From: Heliocidaris tuberculata
Lineage: Eukaryota > Echinodermata > Echinoidea > Camarodonta > Echinometridae
Assembly (NCBI GenBank): GCA_025618425.1
Contig: CM046844.1
Coordinates: 17,235,420 to 17,299,419 of the forward strand
Length of the DNA: 64,000 bases
Direction of reading: 5' to 3'
This document shows positions 1 through 12,090 of the stretch, in pieces. The position numbers and the translations under genes were made by a program. The notes beneath the pieces are model-generated. The model was not told where the DNA came from. It made no database searches and saw nothing but the letters and a program-made list of their open reading frames with translations. Every line of letters begins with the position of its first letter. Position 1 is the first letter of the stretch.

Positions 1-275
1 GAATCAATTCATGAACTATAAATTGATATAAACATTTGATTTAGAGGCCTTTGTTAAGTTGAAAGATAAATAATGCAATAAAAAGCCTGTAACTTCTAAA
101 AATACAGGTTTCCATCTTGGGATTCATGAATCAATTTATAAAAACATGAATTGACACAGGCATTGAATTAGAGGACCTTGTTAAGTTAATTGATAAGTGA
201 TGCAATCAAACCCCTCCTATACTTTCCTTTGCTTTCAAAAAATACAAATTTAATTCTAGGATTTATGGACTGATT
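1..275 (+). repeat. Divergent tandem duplication, period about 127 bp
   Basis: TTTAGAGGCCTTTGTTAAGTT (unit 1) recurs as ATTAGAGGACCTTGTTAAGTT (unit 2), with GATAAxTxATGCAATxAAA after each. The left boundary may lie outside the window. Confidence 0.75.
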
Positions 276-869
276 TCTCAATTTTTTTTTTTTTTCATAC
301 CAACAATGAATCAAAAGGCCTAGATGAAATGATGGTTATTTGAAATCCCCCCCCCCCTAATGGATCATACCACCTGTCAGAGTCATCTCCCATTCACACG
401 CACACACTGCACACACCCGATGTCCACACACAGCTGACACGGGCTGACCAAACCATTTGATTGACAGGTAGGCTAACCTCACCCCGAGGGGCATACAAAA
501 TTCAATTATCATTTTTCATAAATACAGCTATCAAACTTTTGCTCTCTCTTGGGAGAATTCTTCAACCTTGTTGGATAAACAATGGTGTAGCGGGCTGACA
601 TTCGGTCTGAACTTTGTGGGAAAATATACATATCTCGCGGCAGGGTATATACTGGCAGCACAATGGATGCGATTCTTGTGTATTTGATAAAGAGGATTAT
701 GAGGTATTTGGCTTTGATGCATTCTCAGATGCTGTAATTTTATGACATTTTATGAAAATTGATTCTCTGGGATGACCGGTGAAGTGACTTGCAGGTCAAG
801 GGGATCAAAAGGTCAAAGATTAACAGTAATTGACTAGAATGGGGGCAGTGGTGGTAATGACTGATGATG
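276..869. other. No supported feature
   Basis: C11 run at 347-357 and a short CACACA-rich patch near 400; otherwise unassigned sequence. Confidence 0.6.
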
Positions 870-916
870 GTGTACTTGATGTTGATGATGATGGTGATGA
901 TGAAGATGACAATGAC

Positions 917-949
<33 letters not shown>

Positions 950-1057
950 AGTGATGACGATGATCATCATCATCATGATCATCATCATCATGATGATGAT
1001 GATGATTGTTATAATGATGATGATGATGATGATGATGATGATAGTGATAGTGATGTA
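870..1057 (+). repeat. GAT/ATC microsatellite with orientation switches
   Basis: GAT repeats switch to ATC repeats at about 961-990 and back to GAT, making internal inverted repeats. Poly-Asp or poly-Met/Ile open frames here are artefacts of the repeat. Confidence 0.95.
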
Positions 1058-1437
1058 TAGGCCTAACTATCTAAAGAAGATATGAGAGTACCACTATATA
1101 GAGTCAGTTTAAACTGGAACCTTGATGTAATTCAACCTAACTTTCAGCTAACCTAATTATAAGCCAGCTAAGGCTGAATATTTTTCCCTTTCATCAGTCC
1201 TTCTTTGTCTCTCAGGTCATACTGTTCTTTCACCATAAACATTAAAAATATGATGAAAAACCATAATCAATCTATCATCTAGGCAGTTGTTCTAATTACT
1301 GGCCAAACCAAGCCGCAGATAATCATTACCCCCCAAAAAAGTTGCAGACTCATAATCGCTGATTTGGGACAGGGGACGGTTTGTCCAATGCCACATGACC
1401 TGGTTTTTATGCTGATCATAATCAGACATTGTCTGAA

Positions 1438-1960
1438 GATGGTTTGTGGTGAGTCCCTCAGGACCTTGCCAGGATGTTGCTTACTGTCACCCTGACTGTC
1501 TGGGAACTATCTTAGAATAAGAACAGCACCTACTTCTACAGGAAGAGCAGTGTTCAGGTGCGGTTGAAGCCAAGCCTTGCAAACACGGTTCAATATACCT
1601 TTCGAATCGGTTGAATTAAGATATTATTTGGTTATGGTTTGTATAGTGATTGCACAAGAATATTCAAAGAATGTTCTCAGCAAGGGAACTGTCTTAGGGT
1701 AGCTAGGACATCATCATCATCATAATAATAATAATAAACCATTCTTGTATAGTAGCGCATATCACATTACATAAGTATGTCTCATGCACCTACTCCTACA
1801 GAAGAGCACTGTTCAGAAATAGTTAAAATAAAGCCTTGCAACATGTTTCAAAACATGTTCTGTATCGGTTGATAATGAACAGATATTGTCCAAGGATGGT
1901 TTGAAGTAGGTCCCCCAGGAGATTCCCAGGACATCACCTTACGGTCTGGGAACCCAGACG
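1438..1960 (+). repeat. Divergent tandem repeat units of about 260 bp
   Basis: GCACCTACTTCTACAGGAAG at 1527 recurs as GCACCTACTCCTACAGAAGA at 1787, each followed by AAGCCTTGCAA and ATCGGTTGA. GATGGTTTGTGGTGAGTCCC at 1438 recurs as GATGGTTTGAAGTAGGTCCC at 1896. Confidence 0.7.
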
Positions 1961-2775
1961 TCTCAGGATTCTAGAGGATGGGAAATGTTTAGGGACTGGT
2001 AAACAAGCATTGTGACACATTTTAAACTAGATTCTCAAAGAAGTGACCATCTCTGTATGAATGTTATTCTAAATACTTTTTTAACCCATTACCAACTGAG
2101 AGCGGGTAGTTCCTTTATTAAACCTTAGTAAATGAGAGGATTCAGTCGAGAATGGGTTAACTTTTAACCTGTTAGAGCTTAACCCAAGTATACTAGAGAT
2201 CCAACCGATCAAAAATACACATCAAACGAAAATGAAACGTCTAAATTATATACCCTGTAGTTATGTTAATAAAAACAAAAAGATTTTTTAATATCATACA
2301 TTTCACTATCGAATTATCATTCAAGCTACTCAACCTTATTCTTTTCTGTAACTTGTATAAATATAAATTGTCTACAATACTCTAATGATGTGAATTTTTG
2401 TGAAATACAAGTCCTTCAAGTCACAACTGCTTATTTACATAACATTCATTCATCAGCTCTAGCTGTGCAACCATAAGTATTATTCTAACATCACTATATC
2501 TACATCATATTCAATACGGCTTTGATCATTTACGGAGAAAATAGACCACAAATGGAAAGAAAATAAAAAGCAAATTGTCTTTAACGCCTGTTCCGATGCA
2601 ACGTCAAGAAATCGAAGGTCGATTGAAAGGTTTGTGTCGATAATTGACGTTTTGAACAAGCTGTCGTTTCACACCTCTGCATGTCCATCATTCATGCAAG
2701 TGGCAAAATCATACTGTTATGTCAACAATCCAGCAATGTATTCCACAGTACGGAGTGTAGGTCAAACACCCTGTG

Positions 2776-3455
2776 ACTAGCGTAATCTTCAATGCTGTAG
2801 CAGGAAGGAACGCCTGGTCACTGAATAGAATCTTTGATCACTTCATGTATGGTTGTTGGATAGGCAAACTCTAAAACCAGACATTTTTGCATGCATGCAA
2901 CTGGTCAATTATTGCGAGAGTTTCATGCTGTGAAACAATTGAATCGCAACTGGCACAACATGGAATTTTTGCAATTCGCGAAATTGGCTGTCATCGCAAA
3001 AGTTTCATGTTAATAATAATAATGATAGCTGTTTTTTACATAGCGCCTTACCAGTTACAACGCAACCGACTAAAGCAGTTACAGTATTATTACCCCGGGC
3101 ACTGGATCCAATTGCGATTCTGCACATTACAGTGCACATTCTCCACTCCTCTGGGGAGCATTTCAGCCAGTCGCTTGTTTCCAAGCGCGCACATGCCAAT
3201 CCAACCATGATGACTTTCACATCCTACCAGGTACCCATTCAACACCTGGGTGGAGAGGAGAAATGTAGATGAAATGGCTTGCTCAAGGGCAGAAGTGCCG
3301 TGCCAGGATTCGAACCCACGACCTTTGCATTCACAGTCAAGTGATCAAACTACTTGACTACGACACCTCTACACCTCATGTTTTACACTAATCTTCAATG
3401 CTGTTGCGGCAAAAAATGGTGGATCCCTGGCTGATTAAGTTCTTGCATCACTTAA
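2776..3455 (+). repeat. Direct repeat split by the SINE at 3012
   Basis: TAATCTTCAATGCTGTAGC (2782) and TAATCTTCAATGCTGTTGC (about 3389) head two 70-bp similar segments ending near GATCACTTCATG and CATCACTTAATG. Confidence 0.6.
3012..3375 (-). mobile_element. Full-length tRNA-derived SINE (family A) with target-site duplication
   Basis: Read on the minus strand the element starts GAGGTGTCGTAGTCAAGTAG, has a tRNA B-box-like GGGTTCGAATCC, then CCCTTGAGCAAG and CAGGTGTTGAATGGGTACC blocks. It ends GGCGCTATGTAAAAAAC followed by a short ATT repeat. TCATGTT is duplicated on both sides (3005-3011 and 3376-3382). The tRNA-like head, core and simple-repeat tail are the standard SINE layout. It interrupts an older duplicated segment (2776-2850 and 3384-3455). 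Confidence 0.85.
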
Positions 3456-4258
3456 TGCTATAAAGTTGATGGGTATAGGTATATTATCAAAAGAAAAAAA
3501 AAATGCAAAAGCACAAAAAAGTTCACTATGTCGAGGATAATCATAACTGTATTTTCATCATGTACATTTCTGAGAAGCAATACTCCTCCCTTAAAGTTCA
3601 ACAATGTATTTTATCTGAATGGATTATTTTCTCTTCAAAGTCGGTGAGGCACATGTATTCCATAACAATGGCATCTTTGTTATACTGGTGTAGGCCCTCA
3701 ACTTTTTTATTGCAGAAAAAGGCAGAAAATAACAAGATCACCCACCTACAATTTCAATCTAATCTGTACAACAAACAAAAAATATGTATTTTAACAAACT
3801 GCAAAGGAATACAGTGCCAAAACCAATTCAATCCATTGAAAAGATAACAAGTCCATTTGTAGGCAATTGTTTACTTTGGGAATATTTTTGGTATTGTTAG
3901 ATTGTCACATCTGATTATTTCTCTGAATATATAAGACTGACAAAAACAACAATTGCATTTCTAGCATTTCTTGCCAAATCTTCCTACAAAACATGTGTGG
4001 GTATTCTTATTGTAGCAATAACCATAACCATTTTTCTATTGAAGTCTGGGCAAAGAACAATGAGGAATAACAGATTCCTATTGTTAATTCAACAATTACA
4101 ATTAGACAGCCGGTCATATATTTGTTTGACCCAAATCACTGTTTTCGAGATAAGTCAGCCATTAAATTATCACAATTGATTGTGGTTGTCACAAGTGATA
4201 TTTCTCAACACGTCGGGATAAAAAAGAAATATGTTGATAGGGGTTGAAATATTTCAGG

Positions 4259-4326
4259 TTTTGTTTTTGTTGTTTTGTTGTTGTTTTTTTTTGTTTGTTT
4301 GTTTGTTGTTTTTTTTGGGGGGGGTT
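4259..4326 (+). repeat. T/G-rich low-complexity tract
   Basis: A run of TTTTG and TTTG words ends in eight Gs. Confidence 0.9.
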
Positions 4327-4740
4327 AGTGAGATTATTTTATGACGACAAAACCTTCGATATATCTCTTTCAAATATCAAAATAATATGCTAAGCACCCG
4401 TAATAAAATATGATATTTCATCATTCGTGCCTTCATACTCATATAGGCTACAAAGTTCCCATATACATGCATGTGAAATATAGGCATAATACTTTCAATT
4501 GGATATATATTCACAATAAATAAATGAAAATGGAATATATAAAGATAATATCTTTTTCAAAAAAGACCATATTTGAGAGGATAATGTCATTTGATATTAA
4601 CAAAAGTGGCAGCTATTTATTTTTAAAATGTCTTAACTGAATACTGGTATATATTTTAATGCTGTTGCCAAGAAGCAGATGAAAGTTGTGTGACTTCAAG
4701 AGCATAAAAATGGGGTAAAGGCTAAAAGCACTTTTTTTCT

Positions 4741-4782
4741 TGCCAAAACTGATATGCCAAAACTGATATGCCAAAACTGATA
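4741..4782 (+). repeat. 14-bp tandem repeat x 3
   Basis: TGCCAAAACTGATA occurs three times without change, head to tail. Confidence 0.95.
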
Positions 4783-4789
4783 TTTCAAA

Positions 4790-6074
4790 ATATAGAAATA
4801 TCTGGTGACTTCTGATCGGTTTCTTCCTTGGGTTTTTTTTTTTTTTTCTCTCATCTCCCCTCCCATTCTTATTTCTCACAAATCTTCCAAAGCCTGACAA
4901 GAGTACACAAGCGATTAGGGTCCATTTTATTCTCAATGTCACAACCATCATAAAAAGCCAAAACGTAAACCATCACTCCCTGATTGTTTGTATTGTTGCA
5001 TTTCAGCTTCCAAAACACTTCCAAGGGTGAAAGGATTTGTCACAGGCTTTGCGCAGATCCAATTGACATAATTGGCCATTTGAAGGGTCAATTTCCTTTA
5101 ACTTTTCTCTCCCATTCTTTATTTCCCATGAAAGAAAATGTTACAAAATAACTTTTTTGATTAAATGAGTTCAATGAAAGGGACTGGTCAAGAAGTCTGT
5201 CCTTGTTGACAAAGCGTATCGATTTCATACTTCTGCATGTGACTTTTGAACTGTTCCATTTGTTCCAAAAGTAATTGCGAACTCTATTGAGGAGGACAAT
5301 GGCCACCAGCTAGTCAGAGTAATGTGATAGAGACTGTTCACAGGGCTTTGTTTTGCTGGCCCTGGAACCTGTTCCCACTGGGTAATACTTCATTTTGTAT
5401 AACATTTCTCAAGCTTTCTCTTGGCAATGTGAACACAGAATGATCTATATCATAACCTTTAGCTTGACATTCGGATTGCACAGGAGGGTGGAATATTACA
5501 CGTAAAAGCAGTGATAAATTGTAACAGTTTGGTCCTGGGAACAGACCCTATGAACTGGAGTGATAGTGTACTCTTAGATCACTCATGAGACCATTTCTAT
5601 TATCTGTTTGTTGAGTAATGCTCACAGATTGAGAGGGAGATTGGTCACTCAGAGGCATGCAAAAAGCTGATGGGAATGATTAACCATACTGGATACTGTG
5701 ACTGTACTTTGGGATATTATCCCTTTCATTATCAGAAACATCGTTACCAAAGTTGTGCAGAGAGTGAAAAAGATTCTAAATGAAATAAGCCACTATTTGT
5801 CTTTTTATGAGTTTTGAGATAAAGTTAGAGTAACAAAGGGAGCCAAATTCCATGTTTTCATGGTTAATGACTTTCCTTGAAATAATTATCTATTGATATC
5901 CCTTTCAAATCACAAAAAATGCCAGTTTATTCTGGGTATATCTGCCTAATATCCTTGTCTCTACATGATAAACAGGTAAGTCTATAATTTCTCTGTGCGC
6001 AGGGATTCATTGAATCACACAATATGTGCACCATCTCCACTCCCTGGACAAACAACAATTTAATAACAATGGCA
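4790..6074. other. No supported feature
   Basis: Unassigned AT-rich sequence. Short open frames here lack conserved motifs and splice sites. Confidence 0.6.
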
Positions 6075-6165
6075 TTTAGCATCCTATTAGTTCCCCATTT
6101 TCTCTCCTGGATATTGAGTGTCAAATGTAGATGGATGCCTTGCCAAAGGACATTAGTGCTGTGGC
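6075..6165 (-). mobile_element. Truncated SINE family A fragment
   Basis: On the minus strand GGCAAGGCATCCATCTACATT-like sequence is followed about 20 bp later by CCAGG and AAATGGGGAACTAATAGGATG-like sequence. This matches in order the core of the full element at 3012-3375. The tRNA-like head is missing or unrecognisable. Confidence 0.45.
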
Positions 6166-6623
6166 TGAAATTTTAGGTTTCACCTCTTTGAATATAACAA
6201 GCTAGAGCAACTTTTTTGTATTTTCATTGACTGCAAGGAAATAAATGTAAATGAGAATGATTTTTCATACAAAAAAAAACAACCTATAAAGTCCTGAGAA
6301 AATGAAGTTTAAACTTGACTTTGGTTGCTTCTAGCTGAAAGATCTTATTTCAAACTAATCTATTCAAGGGCATTTCAATGTTCTTTAAAGAGCCAGAAAG
6401 AAGTGATCTATCAACTCCTAATACAGCATTTCAAAATCAGGTTTACCTCTTGGCTATGAGACGCATGTACCATAGAATAGTTTGGTGCAAGGACAGATTT
6501 AAACCCACTATCCGTTACCTTCTTACAGGTTTAATCCTTAGACGTGACAGGATTCCATAATCACTAGCGTTTCCAGGTAACTGATTACTCAGACGGACTG
6601 GGGACTACAATAATTATCATCTG

Positions 6624-6681
6624 ATCAGAGCCAAGAAGGCATTAACTCATTACAAAGTATGCCCTTCTGGCTCTCAACATA
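6624..6681. repeat. Hairpin-family element (arm GAGAGCCAGAAGGGCATTAA)
   Basis: The left arm CAGAGCCAAGAAGGCATTAAC and the right arm ATGCCCTTCTGGCTCTCAAC pair across a short loop. Confidence 0.7.
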
Positions 6682-6868
6682 CAATATTGATCCTGAATAG
6701 TCCACATGAATTCCACTGAAAGTCAATTTTTAGTATAGCCTACCTCTATTCTTTAGGGAGTTCATGTGCAGTATTTTCTTTTATCATTCCATTGTATTTC
6801 TATGGCTCTCATACTTTCCATAGAACCTGCTATTAAAAGGGATATATACCAACTTTTATAATGTTGTC

Positions 6869-6937
6869 TAATGAGAACGATAAGGGTGTTGACTAATGTA
6901 CCTCTTATAGAGTCAATGCCCATCTGATTCTCAGCAT
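6869..6937. repeat. Hairpin-family element
   Basis: The left arm AATGAGAACGATAAGGGTGT and the right arm AATGCCCATCTGATTCTCAG pair imperfectly. The left uses the GGGTGTTGAC form and the right the GGGCATTGAC form (inverted). Confidence 0.55.
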
Positions 6938-7651
6938 AAAATGAGTCTTCTCCTGTGAAGCTGTCTCATCCAATCAGGATCCTCTTGAGTATTGCTCTGT
7001 TCCTTCTCTCCAATTTTCCCACCTTTTTCATCATCATACTTCTTCGTCATTCTCCTTGGATTTTCTTAGTATTCCTCCCACAGGTAATAACTTACACCCC
7101 AACCCCCTTCCTGCTTCCAGCACTCACCACCCCCCCCCCCCCCTATCGAATGGGCGTGGCGTCCCCTATCATCCTCCTCTCCCATTATTATCTTCTTTCC
7201 TGTATTCCCCCTGTCTCCAAGTTTCTCATCTTCTTTTCACCTCTGCAACCTCCTGAATACCTTGACAACATATACTGACCTCCAGACGATTTCCCTACAG
7301 CATACAGCGTTGGGTGACATTTTGACAAGTACAAGGTAAGTTATAATCCTGCATGAACCCTCCTTTAATACAAGGTATGTAATCCTACCAAAAGCAGGTT
7401 TTTAAGAAGTGAAAGGTAGATCGACTCAACTTATCAAAGAATGTCTGCATAAAATCATCAAAATTTCAAAGCAATATGAATATTCTAATCAGTGTTTATT
7501 AGAAATTAACCCTGTAGGTCCATCTTTTTTATTTTTATTTTTTTTGGTCACTAGGCAATTGCAACACTTCTCAAGTTTTCCTCGACACAAGTTACACTTT
7601 CAACTTTGATTCTAACTCTCAAAAGGATTCTAATTTGGACTAATACCTATA

Positions 7652-7805
7652 AGTCACATCGCCAAACCATCTCCAAAACCAACCCAAACCGACCGATTCT
7701 TGGCCATTCTGTGTAATGCAAGCCTTATTTTTGGGGTTTGGTTTGTTGTCAGTCTGGTAACGGTCTTTTCAGTCTTCTATCGGTCTTTTCAGTCTGACTT
7801 CGGTT
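7652..7805 (+). repeat. Partial copy of the CACACTGCCAAACCGACTC family
   Basis: GTCACATCGCCAAACCATCTCC then ACCGACCGATTCTTGG matches the copy at 8105. The right half carries a short tandem of GGTCTTTTCAGTCT (about 7765-7797). No matching right terminus is visible. Confidence 0.45.
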
Positions 7806-8084
7806 TATAAAAATTATTCTGAATTAGAAACTTGAACAAGCTTCCCATTAGGATAAGCACCAATCCAGTCATTCAATACAGAACCTCTGATTGAACCTTA
7901 TAACAAACAAGTTGGGTCATAAACCCTACACCATGTCTACGAAATCGGAAAAAAAACACCATTCTTGTAAGCGAAGACCCAGAATCGCGTTAAAAGTCTA
8001 CAAAAATTTGTTACACTTGACCCCTTACTACTTTTCAAGGAATGTCTTAATGAAAATTTAAGGAGTTTTCCTGTCACTAATGCC

Positions 8085-8215
8085 TCAATCACACTAATGC
8101 CTCAATCACACTGCCAAACCGACTCGAGACCAGCTCGAGATCGCCTCCAAACCATCTGATTCTTGACAATTAGGGTAATAAAATTTTTGTTCAGTCAGTT
8201 GTCAGTTCATGTTGG
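8085..8215 (+). repeat. Partial copy of the CACACTGCCAAACCGACTC family
   Basis: A 16-bp direct repeat TGCCTCAATCACACTA/TGCC precedes CACTGCCAAACCGACTCGAG, CCAAACCATCTGATTCTTG and a TTGTCAGTTCATGTTGGTGT end. It matches the copies at 7652 and 27471. Confidence 0.45.
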
Positions 8216-9700
8216 TGTCTTATCTGTGAGACTGGGGTAAACATGTAGATATTGGAATGCCTGGAAAAGTTTATACCAAGTTGACCAATGACTGAATAAT
8301 AATCAATCAACCTTTGATGATGTTACAACACACTAGGTGGGGATAGGAAAGTTCACTGAACTGTCTAAAACCCAATTCACATGATCCCTCTGGTTCAATC
8401 CAGTTTTATCTGGTTCAATGTGGTTTCATCTAGAAGTATGCACATTTAGCGAACTGGTCATGAATAATTCTGATTTTATGTAAATGGAGGAGGGGGGGGG
8501 GGTGTGATCTGACATTTGCTTCACTAAAATTTGATATGGGTTTTATTTGTCAAAGATATAGGGGTGTAAGTGTTAAGACTTGGGTTCCAACTGTGTTTTA
8601 GGTTAGGTTTAGGGTTGAAGATTAGTGTCACATCCAGGGTGTTAAGTTGGGACTTGTCAAGTGTTTGAAACTGACCATGGAGTAATTGCTGCCAGAGTAC
8701 ATGCCATAAAATCAAATGGGGGCACGAGACTCATTTACACAATCTACATTCATATCGGGGTTAATCTCCAAATAATCACTACAGGTCAGGAAGGGACTGA
8801 CAAAAGTAAAGATATGGTCCAAGTTCCTGGAGGCCAGACAGACATTGTACAGATGGGACTATCATTAATCCCTTAAAGATGAATTAAAAGATTTATATTT
8901 AGAATCGGACTATCAACTTCCTCGCTGCATTAACACAGGTCTATTAAAACCACTTTAGTAGGGTTTTTCTGGTTGGAACATATCTTGAATTATTCAATTT
9001 TTGGTTGTTCAAATTGAACATAGTCTTTAGAAAAAACTTAATTAATCTGTGAAAGTGTCTGAAAAATATACTATTTCCTTGAAATATATCCATAGAAGCA
9101 AACAAATAAAGTTTTTTTTTTTTTTTTCATTTTGATTACTATTTCCTGGAGGATGAATACAATTTCCATTTTCTATTCTGCTTTTATTTGTATTACAATG
9201 TATGTAAGTATCTATTCCTGTTATAATCACAATAATTGTTAATAAATCAGCCTCTGAATTACTGTAACTCAAAAGAAAGAGAGAGAGAGAACAACAAAAT
9301 ACAATTTTCATTCTAATTCATAAAATACCAAAAAGTCATACTGTTGGAACCTCTAATTAACTTGATTCATCTTCAAGCCCACTAGATAGACCCAAATCAC
9401 TTATTAATCACTTGTTGTAAAGATGTTAATCAACCTGTTAGACACTTGACAAGTTCAGGGATTAAAGGAGATTGTAGATGCTGTGGTTCCACCACCTGTT
9501 CTTGACCCCTATGATTCGTTCCAAAGTGACTCACTTATTTTTCTTTACATCTCTTTTGTATAATTGAGGTCAAGTCCAGATTGTGTCAGGGGCCATCCTT
9601 CTACAGGTTATGACGTGAAAGGCCTGGGTGAAGCACTTCAAAGGAATACAAGATGTGACCAAGGAGCTTGATGAAATCAAACAGTCAGCTTACAGACTGT
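8216..9700. other. No supported feature
   Basis: G11 run at 8492-8502 and a short GA tract at 9275-9290; nothing else recognised. Confidence 0.6.
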
Positions 9701-9769
9701 CTGCTGAGAGCCAGAAGGGCACAAGACATATACTTTTTACACAGAGTTAACACCCTTCTGATTCTCAGT
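9701..9769. repeat. Hairpin-family element
   Basis: The left arm is CTGCTGAGAGCCAGAAGGGC and the right arm GTTAACACCCTTCTGATTCT. The inner part of the left arm is diverged. Confidence 0.65.
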
Positions 9770-10591
9770 CGAACAGATGATGTAACCCTCCCTCACCTTT
9801 CTTCAAGCAGGGCTAAACTGCATGATCTCAGGCAAGGGATTATACAACAGAATATACACAGTCAGTACTTTACAATACATACATTATTACACTTTGCTTT
9901 AACCTGATAACTACTGAATTAATTCATTCCCATAGGCTTAATACAGAGATCACCCGGTTCCTGTATGAGAAGGGTTAATGCCTTATTTACTGAAAAGAAA
10001 AACGGTAAATTGGAGGGCATGAATTTGCATAATCATTGTCATACTGTATTTCCTCATTATTACGATGTCGTCATAGCTACAGTCTACATGACCTTTAATT
10101 AACAAAAAAGCTGAAAAGAGAAAGGTCTATGACAATTATCAGACAGGAGGACATGCAGGAATCTATACCAAGGCTAAATTGCCATTGTTTAAAATGACAG
10201 CGGAAAGAAAAGATGATGCTGATCTAACTGGTTGTCAATAAACTAAAACCCTCAGGAAACAACATTTCATCACTGATTCTATAATTGTGAGAAAGAATAT
10301 TTTCACTCTCTGATGACAGCTCTTTGTGTTGTTGAATTATTGATAGGAACATAACTCAAGTAAACTGAGTAGTTTAGATCCCAGATTCCCCAAAAGATAT
10401 CAAACTAATAAAAAGTTTATTTGTCAGAAAAAAAGATACATGTATAGGTGTAATAAATGACTTCTGCGGTTGCAATTGTACACCAAAAACAATTTCCAAA
10501 AATAACTACCAATGATATATATTTTATTGCATCTTTCCTTGTGATGAAGAACTTTATTCTGATAATAAACTATATCCTTTAAAAATTCTAA

Positions 10592-10644
10592 TCATATATT
10601 CATGTCATGAGGTGGTATAACCACCTAATGACATGAATATATGA
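10592..10644. repeat. Near-perfect 53-bp palindrome
   Basis: Two 25-bp arms (left beginning TCATATATTCATGTCATGAG) with one mismatch flank a 3-bp centre. An extra partial copy, AGGTGGTGTATAACCA, follows directly. Confidence 0.9.
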
Positions 10645-10782
10645 GGTGGTGTATAACCAATAAAGTCTTAGGATTACACAGCAACTAGATAAACTGCCTC
10701 TATATTCAAACCACAAAATGAGGGTTTTTCCCTTTTGCGAGCTGTGTTAGTTGTTGTTTTTTGCAATGTTAAATGATATGAT

Positions 10783-11346
10783 GACAGCCAGAAGGGTGTT
10801 GACCCATAAAAGTCAGGTTCACACGATGGGAGCTAAGCTTTAAGTTTCGCTTGTAGTTCCAAAACTTTAAGTAACTTGTAGTTATTTTGTAGCTTCAGAC
10901 TGTATGAACGAACTCATAGTTTTGAAACTTTAAGTTTACTTGTAGTTCTAGAACCACAAGTGAGCTTGTGGTTAACGCTGAAACCACGAGCAGTGGGTGC
11001 ATGGTCCTCCGTCGCAGTTTCAGACCATATGAACGGAATAAACTTTAAGTTTGTGGTTAACGATGTCCTCACTGTTCATGTTAAACTTCGGGTCATACCT
11101 TTCGCACGAATTATGAACACAGGATCTGTACGTGTACTGTATTCGCAATCGGCAGTATCTACTTCCGGTGTTAACAACGACGATCGCTCGGCTTGTAGTT
11201 TCAGAACAACGAGCATCATTGTTTCGGGCCCCGTGTGAACCCTCGGTTAGTGAGTCGTTGTTTCGTTAACTTAAAAGTTTTGCTAACTTAAAATTTCAAA
11301 GCACAAGTCCAGTATGAACGTAGCTACACCTTTCTGGCTCTCAACA
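10783..11346. repeat. Hairpin-family element split by an insertion
   Basis: The left arm GACAGCCAGAAGGGTGTTGA (10783-10805) and the right arm CACCTTTCTGGCTCTCAAC (11328-11346) are about 520 bp apart instead of the usual 15-30. The gap is filled by the element at 10816-11323. Confidence 0.5.
10816..11323. mobile_element. Probable inserted element with repeated GTTCACAC / GTATGAAC words
   Basis: GGTTCACACGATGGG near the left end is answered by CCCCGTGTGAACCC (about 11228-11242), and a weaker GTATGAACG lies near 11312. The interior repeats CTTTAAGTTT and CTTGTAGTT several times. It separates two arms of a hairpin-family element (10783-10805 and 11328-11346), which suggests nested insertion. Exact ends are uncertain. 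Confidence 0.5.
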
Positions 11347-11625
11347 AATGAACTTTCATAACCATATATGTAGTGCATACATAGACAGGTTCTTGAGTGA
11401 CACAGAGTTTGAAGGACACTTCAGGTATTTTAGGTTTAATCTCCCAGCTGAATCGGTAGACCATCTCATTATTTCCTTCCTTCATAGGTTCGATGAAAGA
11501 AGGGTCTGGTCAGGTGTAATATTTTTTCCTTATTCATGATTTCAAAATCAAAATGAAGAGTGATTATGTCAATGAGTGATGGAACATTGGTGACCATGCT
11601 ACTATTTGGAACATAAGACCCATCG

Positions 11626-12090
11626 GTCCTACAAGCCTTTGGTCCTACATTTTAATTGTCCTAGGCACTATGGAACATAAATAATGTTGTCATACTTCCC
11701 ACTGGTCCTACATCTCATTGGTTCTTCGTCCTACTTCAAATTGGTCTTACATACGGGTCCTATATCTCATTGGTCCTACATCCCATTGGTCTTACATATT
11801 GGTCCTATATCCCATCAGTCATACTTCAAAGTGGACCTACATTCCATTGGTCCTACATATTGGTCATATATCTCATTGGTCGTGTGTCCCATTGCTCTTA
11901 CATACTGGTCCTATATCTCATTGGTCCTATGTCCCATTGGTCTTATAATGTATTGGTCCTATATCTCATTGGTCCTATGTCCCATTGGTCCTATGTCCCA
12001 TTGGTCTTACATATTGGTCCTATATCCCATTGGGCCTATATCCCATCAGTCATACTTCAAAGTGGACCTACATTCCATTGGTCTGATCAT
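11626..12090 (+). repeat. Minisatellite of TTGGTCCTAT-type monomers with higher-order structure
   Basis: Some 25 imperfect 15-17-bp monomers of the form TTGGTCCTATATCTCA fill the tract. A longer block beginning CCCATCAGTCATACTTCAAA occurs twice (about 11813 and 12042), showing higher-order duplication. Three overlapping frames stay open only because the monomer lacks stops. I do not call them genes. Confidence 0.92.

Noticed and set aside
830..1085. Forward open frames rich in Asp or Met/Ile
   Set aside because: They are translations of the GAT microsatellite and have no non-repeat sequence to support a gene.
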